A stretch of DNA of 64,000 nucleotides from Paenibacillus pasadenensis (GTDB lineage Bacteria > Bacillota > Bacilli > Paenibacillales > Paenibacillaceae). Shown here in pieces: positions 35,869-44,754 of this stretch; the stretch's first letter is position 1; the number at the start of each line of letters is the position of its first letter. Below the pieces are notes generated by a model. The model worked only from the letters and a program-made list of their open reading frames with translations, did no database searches and was not told the origin of the DNA. The stretch is taken from contig NZ_JAMBOT010000003.1 of assembly GCF_023715725.1 (NCBI RefSeq), positions 186,001 to 250,000 on the forward strand. The letters are read 5' to 3'. Position numbers and translations under genes: made by a program.

Positions 35869-37434
35869 TTAACTGCGCTGCAGCCCAAGCTCCTCCCCGA
35901 TCAGCCTCTCGGCGACAAGCCGTCCGCCCATCGTGACAATCGGCGTTCCGCCGCCGGGGTGGGTCGAGCCGCCCACATACCACAGGCCGCGAACGTCGCG
36001 ATCCCGGCTCGGAAACCGGAAAAAAGCTTGGCTGAACCTGTTGGAGGATGCCCCGTAAATGGTTCCCCGCCATGCGCCGGTGCGCCGCTCCAGATCATCT
36101 GGCGTCAAAATGCGGCTGAAGCCGCCGCGCTCAGGCTGAATCGCCCGGCCAAGCCCGTGCAGACCCCGCTGCTCCAGGCTTGAAACGATGGCGGCGGCAT
36201 AATCTTCCTTTATCGCCTCGTAATTCAGGCCTTCCCGGCAGGCCGGAGCGTTCACAAGCACAAACAGGCTGCGGCGGGTCGCATCGCCGCCGGACCTGCA
36301 CACATAAATAGCCGGTTGCTCCGGCAGCTGGCGGCGTCGGAACAGATCGTCGAACTCACGCGCATAATGCTCCGGGAAAAATACATTATGATGGCGAAGC
36401 AGCCCGTAATCCTCGCACACGCCAAGCAGGAGCACAAAACCGGCTACCGACGGCTCAAGCCGCTCCAGCTTCCGTTCGGCTGCAGCGGTCTGCAGCCGGT
36501 CCTCCGGCAGCAGCTTTAACCGCGCCGACAGAGGATCGGCATTCACCACAACGGCGTCCGCCCGGAAAACCCCCTCATCCGTGTCCACGCTGACCGCCCG
36601 TCCGTTCTCCGAAACGATGCGCCGCGCCTCAACACCGGTGCGGATATCCACCCCCAGCTCGCTCGCCAGACGGCCAAAGGCTTCCACAATGGAGTAAGTG
36701 CCGCCCTGCACGGCAAACACGCCGAGGCCGCTCTCGACATGGGCCATCATGTTAAAAATGGACGGCGCCTGCTGCGGAGCGGAGCCGACATAAGTCGCGT
36801 AGCGCCCGAACATCGCCAATGTGTGCGGATGCCGGAAGTACCGGCGCAGCGTCCGCTCCATGGAGGTGAGCGGCTTGATCCGGCAGAAGCCGGACAATAG
36901 GGAAGGACGCAGCTTATCCCGCCAATTCAGCATCAGCCCGCTCAAAAATTCCCGCTCCGCCAGACGGTAGAGACGGCGGCTTTCCTCCATAAACGCCCTG
37001 TAATTCCGGGCGTCTTCCGGGCTGTACGCCGCAATTTGCTCCTCCATTACACTCGCGTCCGGCGTTACCTCAACAACAGTACCGTCATGGAAGCTGTTCC
37101 GGGCGATCGGGTCAAGCGGATGAAACGTCAAATAATCCTCCCGGCGCCGTCCCGCCGCAGTAAATACCGCATCAAACACCGGCTGCATCGTCATCGTGCT
37201 GGGACCGTTGTCGAAGCGGTATCCCGCCTCCTCCACGCGCTGCAGCTTGCCGCCAAGCTCCGGCTCTTTTTCAAGCAGCGTCACCCGGCAGCCTTTGGCA
37301 GCAAGATGAATGGCGCAGGACAGGCCTCCCAGACCGCCGCCGATCACAACAACCTTCCCCTCCGCCGTTCGCGGCCGGGCTGCTGGCGGGGATAACTTAG
37401 CGCGGACCGCACCCGGTTTTGCGTCCTTTATCAT
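35869..37434 (-). CDS. CrtP/CrtNb-type carotenoid oxidase (phytoene-desaturase family flavoprotein)
   Basis: A 521-residue FAD enzyme. The dinucleotide-binding VVVIGGGLGGLSCAIHLA lies near 30-47 after a polar N-terminal extension. The C-terminal motif LWYVGGSTHPGGGTPIVTMGG is the form seen in diapolycopene oxygenases (CrtP/CrtNb), which oxidise the terminal methyl group, rather than in the desaturase CrtN. The start ATGA overlaps the upstream glycosyltransferase stop by 4 bp. It is the last gene of the carotenoid operon. The oxidase assignment rests on motif similarity and operon logic. Confidence 0.75.
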   Translation of the reverse strand: MIKDAKPGAVRAKLSPPAARPRTAEGKVVVIGGGLGGLSCAIHLAAKGCRVTLLEKEPELGGKLQRVEEAGYRFDNGPSTMTMQPVFDAVFTAAGRRREDYLTFHPLDPIARNSFHDGTVVEVTPDASVMEEQIAAYSPEDARNYRAFMEESRRLYRLAEREFLSGLMLNWRDKLRPSLLSGFCRIKPLTSMERTLRRYFRHPHTLAMFGRYATYVGSAPQQAPSIFNMMAHVESGLGVFAVQGGTYSIVEAFGRLASELGVDIRTGVEARRIVSENGRAVSVDTDEGVFRADAVVVNADPLSARLKLLPEDRLQTAAAERKLERLEPSVAGFVLLLGVCEDYGLLRHHNVFFPEHYAREFDDLFRRRQLPEQPAIYVCRSGGDATRRSLFVLVNAPACREGLNYEAIKEDYAAAIVSSLEQRGLHGLGRAIQPERGGFSRILTPDDLERRTGAWRGTIYGASSNRFSQAFFRFPSRDRDVRGLWYVGGSTHPGGGTPIVTMGGRLVAERLIGEELGLQRS

Positions 37435-38681
37435 GCGTACCGCCGCCCCTTCCATTCATAACCTTTTCGGCGGTAATGCCTCCAGGCCGAGTCGAATCCA
37501 ATGAGCAAAACGACCGTTATGCTCATTGGCAGCAGCAGGCAGTGCCAGACTGGCAAACCGCTGATCCGGTCCACGGACAGCTTGATGAGCGCGCCAAGCA
37601 CCCATGCGGCAGCTGCCCAGGGAGCCCAGCCGGGCGTGCTTCCAGCTGCCATCGCCGCAGCTGCGGCAACGAGCCCTGCAGCCGGGGCAACATAGAGCAG
37701 GCTGTACATCATCGCAACAAACGCCAGCAGAAGCGGATTGCGCCCCATGCCGGGGAACAGATTTTTACGGTATCCCGCCCACACCTCCGGCGCGCTGCGG
37801 TACATTCGCATGGAGGAATGCCGGTCGATTTGCGCCAGCCGGACCGGCTCGCCGCAGCGCTTCGCCTGCCGGATCAGCTCCATATCATCCAGCAGGGATG
37901 AACGGACGGCTGCATGCCCCCCGGTAAGCCGGTAGCTGTCCCGCTGCATGAGAATAAAAGCACCGTTCGCCGCAGCAAATCTAGGGTCGCTAGAGCCGCC
38001 GACCAGCTTGAGCGGCAAATGGCAGAGAATCGTGAACATCATCATCGGAACAGCCAGCTTTTCCAGCCAGGTGCCGGTTTGCTGCCGGGGAAAACCGCTG
38101 ATCAGCCCTCTCCCCTGAGAGCTGGCCGCCAGCGCCGCCGCTTCCAGAGCATGCGGCTCCAAACGCACATCCGCATCGATAAATAACAGCCAGCGTCCGC
38201 GGGAAGCTGCCGCCAGCTGGGAGCAGGCGTACGATTTGCCGAGCCAGCCTGCCGGAAGCTCGCTTCCCTGCAACAACCGAATGCGGGACTCCGGCCGGGC
38301 GGCCAGCCCCCCGGCAAGAATAGCTGTTCCGTCATCCGAGTGGTCGTCCAGCACGATAATTTCCAGCGGCGGCTCCCGCAGCGCAAGCAGGCTTTCCAGG
38401 CAGCCGCTTATGTTGCGCTCTTCGTTTCGGGCTGGAATGAGAATCGAAATATCACTAGGCAATACTTCGGAATACTTGGAATTACTTTTTTTGATATTTG
38501 AAGTAAGATCGAGATTTGAAGAGGTATGAGCAGAATTAGAAGCTGCAGCTTTTCTAGTGGAGGAGGCGCCTATACCTAAAGGAGCCTCTTCGCCTAGCGG
38601 AACATAGTATTTTCGGTTCCACCAAACGAAACAGAGCTGCAGTGCCAACAGTCCCGTTACGACCGTAAAAAAAGCCGTCAT
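37431..38681 (-). CDS. Carotenoid glycosyltransferase, GT2 (CrtQ-like)
   Basis: A 416-residue membrane glycosyltransferase. An N-terminal helix (about 4-20) comes first. The GT-A domain has ILIPARNEERNISG, VLDDHSDDGT and LFIDADVRLEP, and two or three C-terminal helices (about 315-390) follow. This topology matches CrtQ, which glucosylates the carotenoid carboxyl or hydroxyl group in staphyloxanthin-type pathways. The second ATG (38681) is used: it forms an ATGA overlap with the acyltransferase gene and has AAGGAG 8 bases upstream. Residues about 30-55 are a low-complexity Ser/Asn insert. Confidence 0.8.
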   Translation of the reverse strand: MTAFFTVVTGLLALQLCFVWWNRKYYVPLGEEAPLGIGASSTRKAAASNSAHTSSNLDLTSNIKKSNSKYSEVLPSDISILIPARNEERNISGCLESLLALREPPLEIIVLDDHSDDGTAILAGGLAARPESRIRLLQGSELPAGWLGKSYACSQLAAASRGRWLLFIDADVRLEPHALEAAALAASSQGRGLISGFPRQQTGTWLEKLAVPMMMFTILCHLPLKLVGGSSDPRFAAANGAFILMQRDSYRLTGGHAAVRSSLLDDMELIRQAKRCGEPVRLAQIDRHSSMRMYRSAPEVWAGYRKNLFPGMGRNPLLLAFVAMMYSLLYVAPAAGLVAAAAAMAAGSTPGWAPWAAAAWVLGALIKLSVDRISGLPVWHCLLLPMSITVVLLIGFDSAWRHYRRKGYEWKGRRYA

Positions 38682-39493
38682 CGGCCCCATCTCTCCTTCC
38701 AGCTGCGGTAACGGTCCGAGGTGGAGCGTCCGCCGCTTAAAACGAGCCGAAAGCTACCGCCTTTGTCCGGAAGCGGATGCTCGGCAAGCTCCCGGCGATG
38801 CTCCTCCGCTTGGTTTTGCAGCCGGTCCGCAACAAGCGACGCCGCTTCCGCCCGGCTTAATCCGCTCCAGTCAAGCGTTAGCGGGCGGCCCGCTTTTACT
38901 GTAGCCGCCGGCTTCTGGTGATCGCCTAACACATAATGCAGCGTAACCGGACGTACCTCGGCAGCGCCAAGGCGGCATAGCAGCTGTCCGATTCCGTTCT
39001 GCGCCTCAACCGAAAGCTCAGGCGGCGTAATCGCCCCTTGCGGGAAAATCCAGACCGGACAGCCGCTGCGCAGGCGCTGCTCCGCGTACGTAAGCGCCGC
39101 CAGCACATCCCGGGGGCGTTCCCGGTTCACTGAAAAAGCGCCTAAACGCCGGAAAAACGGATATTGGCGCAAGCCCCGCTCATCCATCAAAATGTACGGA
39201 TCGGAGCGAGTCAGCCGTTCCGTCAGCTGAAACAGCACCAGCCCGTCCCACCAGGAAACATGGTTGGCGGCATAAAGCACCGGCAGCCGCTGCTTGCGCT
39301 GAACTGGCGCGGAGGAGGGAATATTTTGCACAACAGGATCGAAATGAGCAGAATTAGCGCCTTCTGCCACATCCGCCGCAGCGTCCAGCTCGCCTGACAG
39401 GTATACGCCGTGCAGGTAGCGGGGAAACAAATAGACACTCTGATAGAGCGCGAATATATGCCTAAAGAGCCGGCTTTTAGCGGCGGGAATCAA
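38678..39493 (-). CDS. PlsC-like acyltransferase (carotenoid-glycoside acyltransferase candidate)
   Basis: A 271-residue lysophospholipid-acyltransferase-fold protein with the catalytic NHVSWWDG (HX4D) and the substrate-binding VWIFPQGAITPPE. PlsC-like enzymes normally acylate glycerol phosphates. Inside a carotenoid operon the likely job is attaching a fatty acid to the sugar, the step done by the unrelated CrtO in Staphylococcus. The TTG at 39493 with AAGGGAGGAG 6 bases upstream is preferred to a longer frame inside the previous gene; the genes overlap by 17 bp. Confidence 0.75.
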   Translation of the reverse strand: MIPAAKSRLFRHIFALYQSVYLFPRYLHGVYLSGELDAAADVAEGANSAHFDPVVQNIPSSAPVQRKQRLPVLYAANHVSWWDGLVLFQLTERLTRSDPYILMDERGLRQYPFFRRLGAFSVNRERPRDVLAALTYAEQRLRSGCPVWIFPQGAITPPELSVEAQNGIGQLLCRLGAAEVRPVTLHYVLGDHQKPAATVKAGRPLTLDWSGLSRAEAASLVADRLQNQAEEHRRELAEHPLPDKGGSFRLVLSGGRSTSDRYRSWKERWGR

Positions 39494-40343
39494 GGAGGCT
39501 CCTCCCTTCCGAAGCAGCGATGAACAGCAGTGAAAGAGTAAAGGCCGCATAAAGTCCCGCCTTCAGAGCCAGCAAACCGAACAGGAGCAGCATGAGCTGG
39601 TACAGGCGGCGGGAGAGCGTCCGCCCTTCCGGGCCCGTTCGCAGCCCTGGAAGCAGCAGCGACAGCAGCGCGCCGATGACAAACCAGCTGATAAAATTGG
39701 CCGTTGGAATTCCGTAGTAGAAGCCGCCTCCCGCCCAGTCCCAAAATCCTCTCGCTTCCGCGACCGGGTCCAGCACGGCGTCCAGCGCAAGCACCCACGC
39801 TCCCGTCTCAATGGCCCGCCACACCCGGCTGCGCGCCGTGGACAGAAGGGCTCCGCACAGCATGACGCCAACCCAGGCTAACCCCATCGTCCAAGGAACG
39901 CCGGAAACAAGCGAGCCCAGCATATCGGCATACGTATACTCGCCAAAAGGAAATCCCGTATGCGTGCCGACCCATTCCACCGCAAACGTTCCGAGACTGA
40001 CCAGCAGCAGCGGCAGGGCAAGCCGCCTCCAGCCCAGCCCTTCGGCAGCCAGCTCGCTCAGGCTGAGCGCGAACAGCGCCAGAAACACGCCGTTGGCGAA
40101 CTCTAGCTGGCGAGGAACCTCGCCAAACACCATCAGGACAAATCCAACCGCATACCAGATGAGAAACAGCATGCTGAACGGCCGCCCGCTCAGCTGCGTC
40201 CGCTCCAGAAGGCGGCGAACGGCTGTTGCTGGAGCCGCATCAACGCCACCCGCCCCTGCCGATCCGTCTGCGCCGCTTCCCGCTGCGGGCCGCTGCTGCT
40301 CCGCATCATAAGCCGCGCTCCCGCGACCCACGCCCTGGCTCAC
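39477..40343 (-). CDS. CruF-type carotenoid hydratase (DUF422 membrane protein)
   Basis: A 288-residue polytopic protein with about seven transmembrane helices. The conserved EWVGTHTGFPFGEYTY, SGVPWTMGLAW, LDAVLDPVAEARGFWDW and YYGIPTANFISWF blocks identify the CruF/DUF422 family. CruF adds water across the 1,2 double bond of an acyclic carotenoid end. Its presence predicts a 1-hydroxylated end group that the glycosyltransferase could use. The first 45 residues are low-complexity Gly/Ala. The GTG start shares GTGA with the stop of the synthase gene. Confidence 0.82.
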   Translation of the reverse strand: MSQGVGRGSAAYDAEQQRPAAGSGADGSAGAGGVDAAPATAVRRLLERTQLSGRPFSMLFLIWYAVGFVLMVFGEVPRQLEFANGVFLALFALSLSELAAEGLGWRRLALPLLLVSLGTFAVEWVGTHTGFPFGEYTYADMLGSLVSGVPWTMGLAWVGVMLCGALLSTARSRVWRAIETGAWVLALDAVLDPVAEARGFWDWAGGGFYYGIPTANFISWFVIGALLSLLLPGLRTGPEGRTLSRRLYQLMLLLFGLLALKAGLYAAFTLSLLFIAASEGRSLLDSRR

Positions 40344-41290
40344 AAAGCCATCCGCTTAGCCGGATCCTCCGGCAAACTACGCTCGCCATGGTCGCGCTGC
40401 GCCCGCTGCGTTCTATCCTTCTCTTCCGCAGACCCGGCCTCTCGTGTTTGCTCCGACGCCATGTCCAGCATTACATTCCGCAGCAGCAGCCTGCGGGCGT
40501 CGCCCGTGACGTAGGCCCGCTTCGTAAATACGTCCCAGCCGTTCGAGCGCGCCGCATCCACAATTGCCCCGTAGTAGGCCGCAGCCAGCCGAACGGCAAA
40601 TTCACTGTCCGCAGGATAGGTTCGGATGCCCTGAAGTCCGCGCCGGAACCAATCGTCTGCCAGCGCCGCCAGCTCTTCCGCCATTCCGGCAAACGCCTCG
40701 TCCACCAATCCTGCGTCAAAATCATGCTCGCTATAGCCGTACCGCTCCATCAGCTGCAGCGGAATGTACCGGCGGCCCAGCTCCCGATCTTCACCCGCGT
40801 CGCGGAGAATATTGACGATCTGCATCGCTTTGCCAAGCCAAACGCCCGCCTCGGTAATGACAGCATCCGGCTGCTCATGCAGCACGGGCAAAAGCATTTC
40901 TCCTACGGAACCCGCTACGCGGTAGCAGTAATCCTCCAGCTCCTCCAGCGAACGGTAATGGGTGCGGTAACGATCCATTCGCTGGCCGCCCATTTGCGTG
41001 CGGAACGGCTCTTTGCCAAGCGGAAAGCTGTCCAGCAGCCAGCGCAGAGCAGGCCAAATAAAATGCCCGTCCGCCTCCTCCAGACGGTCAAACCTCTCCT
41101 CCAGCTCCTCCAGCGTATAAAAAGCCCGCTCCGGCTCGTCGACGGAATCGTCGATCATGCGGCAGAACGCATAGATAACAAAAACCGCCTCCCTGCGCGG
41201 AGACGACAGCAGGCGGAACGCCTCATAAAAGCTCGCAGAGCTCTGTTTCATGACCGCTTCGCACTGAGCGGCAAGGCGGGCTTCCAGCAT
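40340..41290 (-). CDS. crtM: Phytoene/diapophytoene synthase (CrtM-like)
   Basis: A 316-residue trans-isoprenyl diphosphate synthase of the squalene/phytoene class. Both aspartate-rich motifs are present: DDSVDE at about 47-52 and NILRDAGEDRELGR near 165-178. It condenses two prenyl diphosphates head to head; C15 (giving 4,4'-diapophytoene) is more likely than C20 in this operon context but cannot be proven from motifs. AAAAGGAG lies 10 bases before the ATG, which falls 43 bp inside the upstream desaturase gene. The last 40 residues are charged and variable. Confidence 0.85.
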   Translation of the reverse strand: MLEARLAAQCEAVMKQSSASFYEAFRLLSSPRREAVFVIYAFCRMIDDSVDEPERAFYTLEELEERFDRLEEADGHFIWPALRWLLDSFPLGKEPFRTQMGGQRMDRYRTHYRSLEELEDYCYRVAGSVGEMLLPVLHEQPDAVITEAGVWLGKAMQIVNILRDAGEDRELGRRYIPLQLMERYGYSEHDFDAGLVDEAFAGMAEELAALADDWFRRGLQGIRTYPADSEFAVRLAAAYYGAIVDAARSNGWDVFTKRAYVTGDARRLLLRNVMLDMASEQTREAGSAEEKDRTQRAQRDHGERSLPEDPAKRMAL

Positions 41291-42741
41291 GACCCCAACT
41301 CCTTTTCGATTAGTCGGCCGAGCAGCCGCGCTCCCTGCATCACAATCGGAATGCCGCCTCCGGGATGAACCGACGCCCCGACCGCATACAGCCGATCAAC
41401 GGGCAGCGGTTTCACCTGCGGCCGGAAGCCGCCGGACTGGCGCAGCACCGGCGCGATGCCAAAGCTGCCTCCGCGATACAGGCCTGCGCGCGCCGCATCG
41501 CGCGGCGTCCGGACTCGCCGCCAGCGGATTGCCTCCCTTAATCCGGGAAAGCAGAGCTGCTCCGCCCTTTCCAGCACAGATTCGATCAGCTCCGCTCCCT
41601 CGCCGTCCCAATCGAGGTCCTCGTCGGCCGGGACGGGAATGAGGAAGTACAGCACGCTTTCTCCGGGACGGGCGGCATCCGGGTCAACGGCTGCGGGATT
41701 GAACGCGTAAAACGAAGGCGCAGCGCTAAGCTTTCCACGGCGGAAAACATCCCGCATATGCTCCATATGCCGATCCGGCATGAAAAACTGATGCGCCCCG
41801 GCGTTTTCCCAGCGCCGGTCCAGCCCCAAATAAACGAGCAGACATCCGGAGGAAGGAACATAGCTCCGCCGCTTGGCGCGCCCCCCTTCCAGCAAGCTGC
41901 TCAGACCGGGGTAATCGCCGTTGTATACAACAGCGTCGTAGCCGATCCGCTGGCCGCCGCACTCGATCCCCGTACAGCGGCCCGACTCCGTCAGCACGCG
42001 GTCTACCGGCGTTTCCAGATGAAGCGTGATGCCCGCAGCCCGGCAAGCGCGCTCCAGCGTTGCCGCCAGCGTGCCGTAGCCGCCTTTTAAATACCAGATG
42101 CCGTGTTTATGCTCGCTGTAAGGAATAAGCCCGTACAGTGCCGGCGACTGCTGCGGTGAGCCCCCGATATAAAGCGACTGCAGGGAGTAGGCGTCGCGGA
42201 TGCGCTCCTTGCGAAAATAATCCGCCGTCCAGGGACGAAGCCCCCGATAGGCGCGGGAACGCAGCAGAAAGGCCAGGTTCGCCGGTGTAAGAAACGAGCG
42301 CGGGCCGTCAAACGTGCGGGAAAGAAACGCTTGGAAGCCGTAATCGAACAGCCCCTCCATGTCCTGCATATACCGGCGGAAGTCTTCTCCCCCTCCGGGA
42401 TAAGCCGCTTCCATAATGCGCTCCTGCTGGCCGGCATCCTGCCATTTTGTCCAGCGTGATCCGTCCGGGTAGTAAAAATCGTACAGCGGGTCGATTCGCA
42501 GCAGCTCGATCTCGCCGCGCGGCACTCCCGCCTCCTCCAAAATGTCCAGCAGCAGCTCCGGCAGCAGCACAATGGTCGGCCCTTGGTCGACGCGAAAACG
42601 ACCGGTGCCGTCTTCCTCAAAAGCCAGCCTGCCGCCAACCTTCGCGTCCTTTTCGTATAGCTCCACCTCGTACCCCTGGCGGCGCAGCAGCAGCGCTGCC
42701 GTCAGGCCGCCGACACCCGATCCGATGACCGCTATCTTCAT
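41248..42741 (-). CDS. crtN: 4,4'-diapophytoene desaturase (CrtN-like)
   Basis: A 497-residue FAD-dependent desaturase. The N-terminal IAVIGSGVGGLTAALLLR is the nucleotide-binding fold. The C-terminal LYAVGASVHPGGGIPIVMQGA is the version seen in staphylococcal CrtN, distinguishing it from the other two flavoproteins of the operon. It should introduce successive double bonds into diapophytoene. The start shares ATGA with the stop of the preceding gene, with GGAGAG upstream. The long frame upstream of this ATG is within the preceding gene and is not used. Confidence 0.82.
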   Translation of the reverse strand: MKIAVIGSGVGGLTAALLLRRQGYEVELYEKDAKVGGRLAFEEDGTGRFRVDQGPTIVLLPELLLDILEEAGVPRGEIELLRIDPLYDFYYPDGSRWTKWQDAGQQERIMEAAYPGGGEDFRRYMQDMEGLFDYGFQAFLSRTFDGPRSFLTPANLAFLLRSRAYRGLRPWTADYFRKERIRDAYSLQSLYIGGSPQQSPALYGLIPYSEHKHGIWYLKGGYGTLAATLERACRAAGITLHLETPVDRVLTESGRCTGIECGGQRIGYDAVVYNGDYPGLSSLLEGGRAKRRSYVPSSGCLLVYLGLDRRWENAGAHQFFMPDRHMEHMRDVFRRGKLSAAPSFYAFNPAAVDPDAARPGESVLYFLIPVPADEDLDWDGEGAELIESVLERAEQLCFPGLREAIRWRRVRTPRDAARAGLYRGGSFGIAPVLRQSGGFRPQVKPLPVDRLYAVGASVHPGGGIPIVMQGARLLGRLIEKELGSCWKPALPLSAKRS

Positions 42742-44378
42742 GGCCGGCTCTCCGCAGCGGCAGCACGGGCGCTTGCAAGTCCCGCTTCCGCACCCGCGCC
42801 AGCAGGCTTCGCTCCCGAAGCCGTTCGCTCCGGGCCGGCCTGACCGCGCCTCCACCGTCCCAAAAATCTCCGCTCGGGCGCTGCCCCGCCTTGAGACTGC
42901 TCCAGCAGGCGCACGCTGATTATGGCCGATTGTATAATCGTTGGCAGTCCGCTGCCGGGATGTGTTCCTCCTCCTGCCAGATAACAGCGGTCGACCTCCT
43001 GGAATTTGTTATGCGGGCGCAGGTACATCATCTGGTCCAAGCTGTGGGCTAGGCTGAACGTAGCGCCTTCGTACACGTAGGAGCGCTGCTCCCAATCATG
43101 CGGCGTGTACATCAATTCCTCCTCCACGAGCGCCTCCAGCCCGGCTGCACTGGCGAAGCCGCATTCCCCTGCCAGCTTTTCCAGCATGAGCTTGCGAATG
43201 GACGGCGCTTCAGCGTTCCAATCGATGCCGGAGCGGTTGTTCGGGACGGGCATCAGCATGTACACCGCCGATTTACCGGGCGAAGCCAATGTCGGATCAA
43301 GCCGGGAAGGATGATGAATGTACAGAGACGGCTCCTCCGAGAGAACCATTCGTTTGGTCATATCGTCGACGTTGCTCCGATAGTCGGCGGCAAACACGAT
43401 TTTGTGATGGGGCAGAGGCAGCTCCGAATTGATTCCCAAATAGAGCATAAAGGTGGACAGGGACAGCTTTTTCCGGATGAGCTTAGCTGGGGAGTAAGCC
43501 TTCAAAACGCCCGGTTCGAACAGATTTGCCGCCGCATGGGCAAAGTCAGCGTTGATGACGACCGCGTCCTTTTCCAACCGCTCGCCGTTATCCAGCTCCA
43601 CCCCTCTGGCCTGTCCGTTCCGGACGAGCACGCGCCGCACGCCCGTTGCCAGACGAAGCTCCGCTCCGTGCTCCTGAGCCGCCTCCGCCATCGCTTCGGT
43701 AATCCGGTTTAAGCCGCCGACGGGATGGTACAGGCCGTATTCATGCTCCAGAAAGCTCAGCATCGTGAACGTGCCGGGGCATTCCCATGGCGACATGCCA
43801 AGGTATTTGGATTGAAAGGAGAACGCCCACCGCAGCCGCTCGTCCGTAAAATAGCGCGAGAGCCGCTTATACACCGTATCGGCCGCATCCAGACGCGGCA
43901 GAGCCCGCAGCATATCGGCTGATAAATACCCGCCCGCGCTCGTAAAAGGGCGCTTCAGCAGCGGCAGCACACGGGACAGCTTGTCCCGTTCCCGGCTCAT
44001 AAAGCGGAGATAACGCTCGCCGTTTCCGGGAAAGAGCTCCTCAATGCTTTTAGCCGTGTCCTCATGGCTGCCGCCCGGCGAAAATTCCAGATCGCCAAAC
44101 TTCAGCGTGTACAAGGGATCGACCTTTTTCAGCTCCATGTAGTCCTGCAGCCGCCGTCCGGCCAGCGCGAACAGCTCTTCCAGCACCGGCAGCATCATCA
44201 GAAAGGTCGGCCCCCGGTCAAATAGGTAGTCTCCCAGCCTAAGCGCAGAGGTCCTCCCCCCGACATAGGGCTGTTTTTCCAGCACCGTTACGTTATGGCC
44301 GTTAGCTGCCAGCAGCATCGCCGCCGCCAGCCCTCCCGGTCCGGCTCCGACCACGGCTATGTCCAACCTTTTCCCCAC
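42738..44378 (-). CDS. Carotenoid desaturase/oxidoreductase, CrtI/CrtD-like flavoprotein (first gene of operon)
   Basis: A 546-residue phytoene-desaturase-family enzyme. FAD-binding IAVVGAGPGGLAAAMLLA is near 6-23 and the C-terminal CYLAGGGTHPGSGLPTII near 480. That variant differs from the CrtN and CrtP versions encoded downstream, which suggests a different substrate step; a CrtD-like 3,4-desaturase acting after CruF hydration is one option. The last 45 residues are an Ala/Gly/Arg-rich tail unusual for the family. The GTG at 44378 has only a weak ribosome site. About 375 bp separate it from the next gene upstream and should hold the operon promoter, which I cannot place. Confidence 0.75.
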   Translation of the reverse strand: MGKRLDIAVVGAGPGGLAAAMLLAANGHNVTVLEKQPYVGGRTSALRLGDYLFDRGPTFLMMLPVLEELFALAGRRLQDYMELKKVDPLYTLKFGDLEFSPGGSHEDTAKSIEELFPGNGERYLRFMSRERDKLSRVLPLLKRPFTSAGGYLSADMLRALPRLDAADTVYKRLSRYFTDERLRWAFSFQSKYLGMSPWECPGTFTMLSFLEHEYGLYHPVGGLNRITEAMAEAAQEHGAELRLATGVRRVLVRNGQARGVELDNGERLEKDAVVINADFAHAAANLFEPGVLKAYSPAKLIRKKLSLSTFMLYLGINSELPLPHHKIVFAADYRSNVDDMTKRMVLSEEPSLYIHHPSRLDPTLASPGKSAVYMLMPVPNNRSGIDWNAEAPSIRKLMLEKLAGECGFASAAGLEALVEEELMYTPHDWEQRSYVYEGATFSLAHSLDQMMYLRPHNKFQEVDRCYLAGGGTHPGSGLPTIIQSAIISVRLLEQSQGGAAPERRFLGRWRRGQAGPERTASGAKPAGAGAEAGLASARAAAAESRP

Positions 44379-44680
44379 CGTATGTCACCCGCTTCCCCTT
44401 GATTGCTCTTCTCCCTTTTCGTTTCCAGCGGCTTTAGGGCATAACGATCCCGTTCGGCCTTCCGTCACTAAATATTAACCGTTGGGTATATTAAATAAAC
44501 ACCAGTTCAGGAAATAGATTCAAGTTAGCGGATTGAGGCCAAACAACCGGCTTCAGGCTTGTACGGATGACTGAGTTTGTACTCAATATATGGGAGCCGC
44601 TGCCAAAAAAGAACGGCTGAGCAACACTGTCTTTTGCTTCATTTGCATCTGCGGGAAAGCGGACGGCAGCCTTGGTGCGC

Positions 44681-44723
44681 AAAAAAAAGAACCCGGGACC
44701 GCGCTCTGGCGGACTCGGGTTCT
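44681..44723 (-). terminator. Terminator after the helicase gene
   Basis: AGAACCCG (44688-44695) pairs with CGGGTTCT (44716-44723) with an additional CCGC/GCGG stem inside; the minus strand then has eight T residues. Confidence 0.85.
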
Positions 44724-44754
44724 AATCATGCAACATGCTGCTAAACAATGTGCC

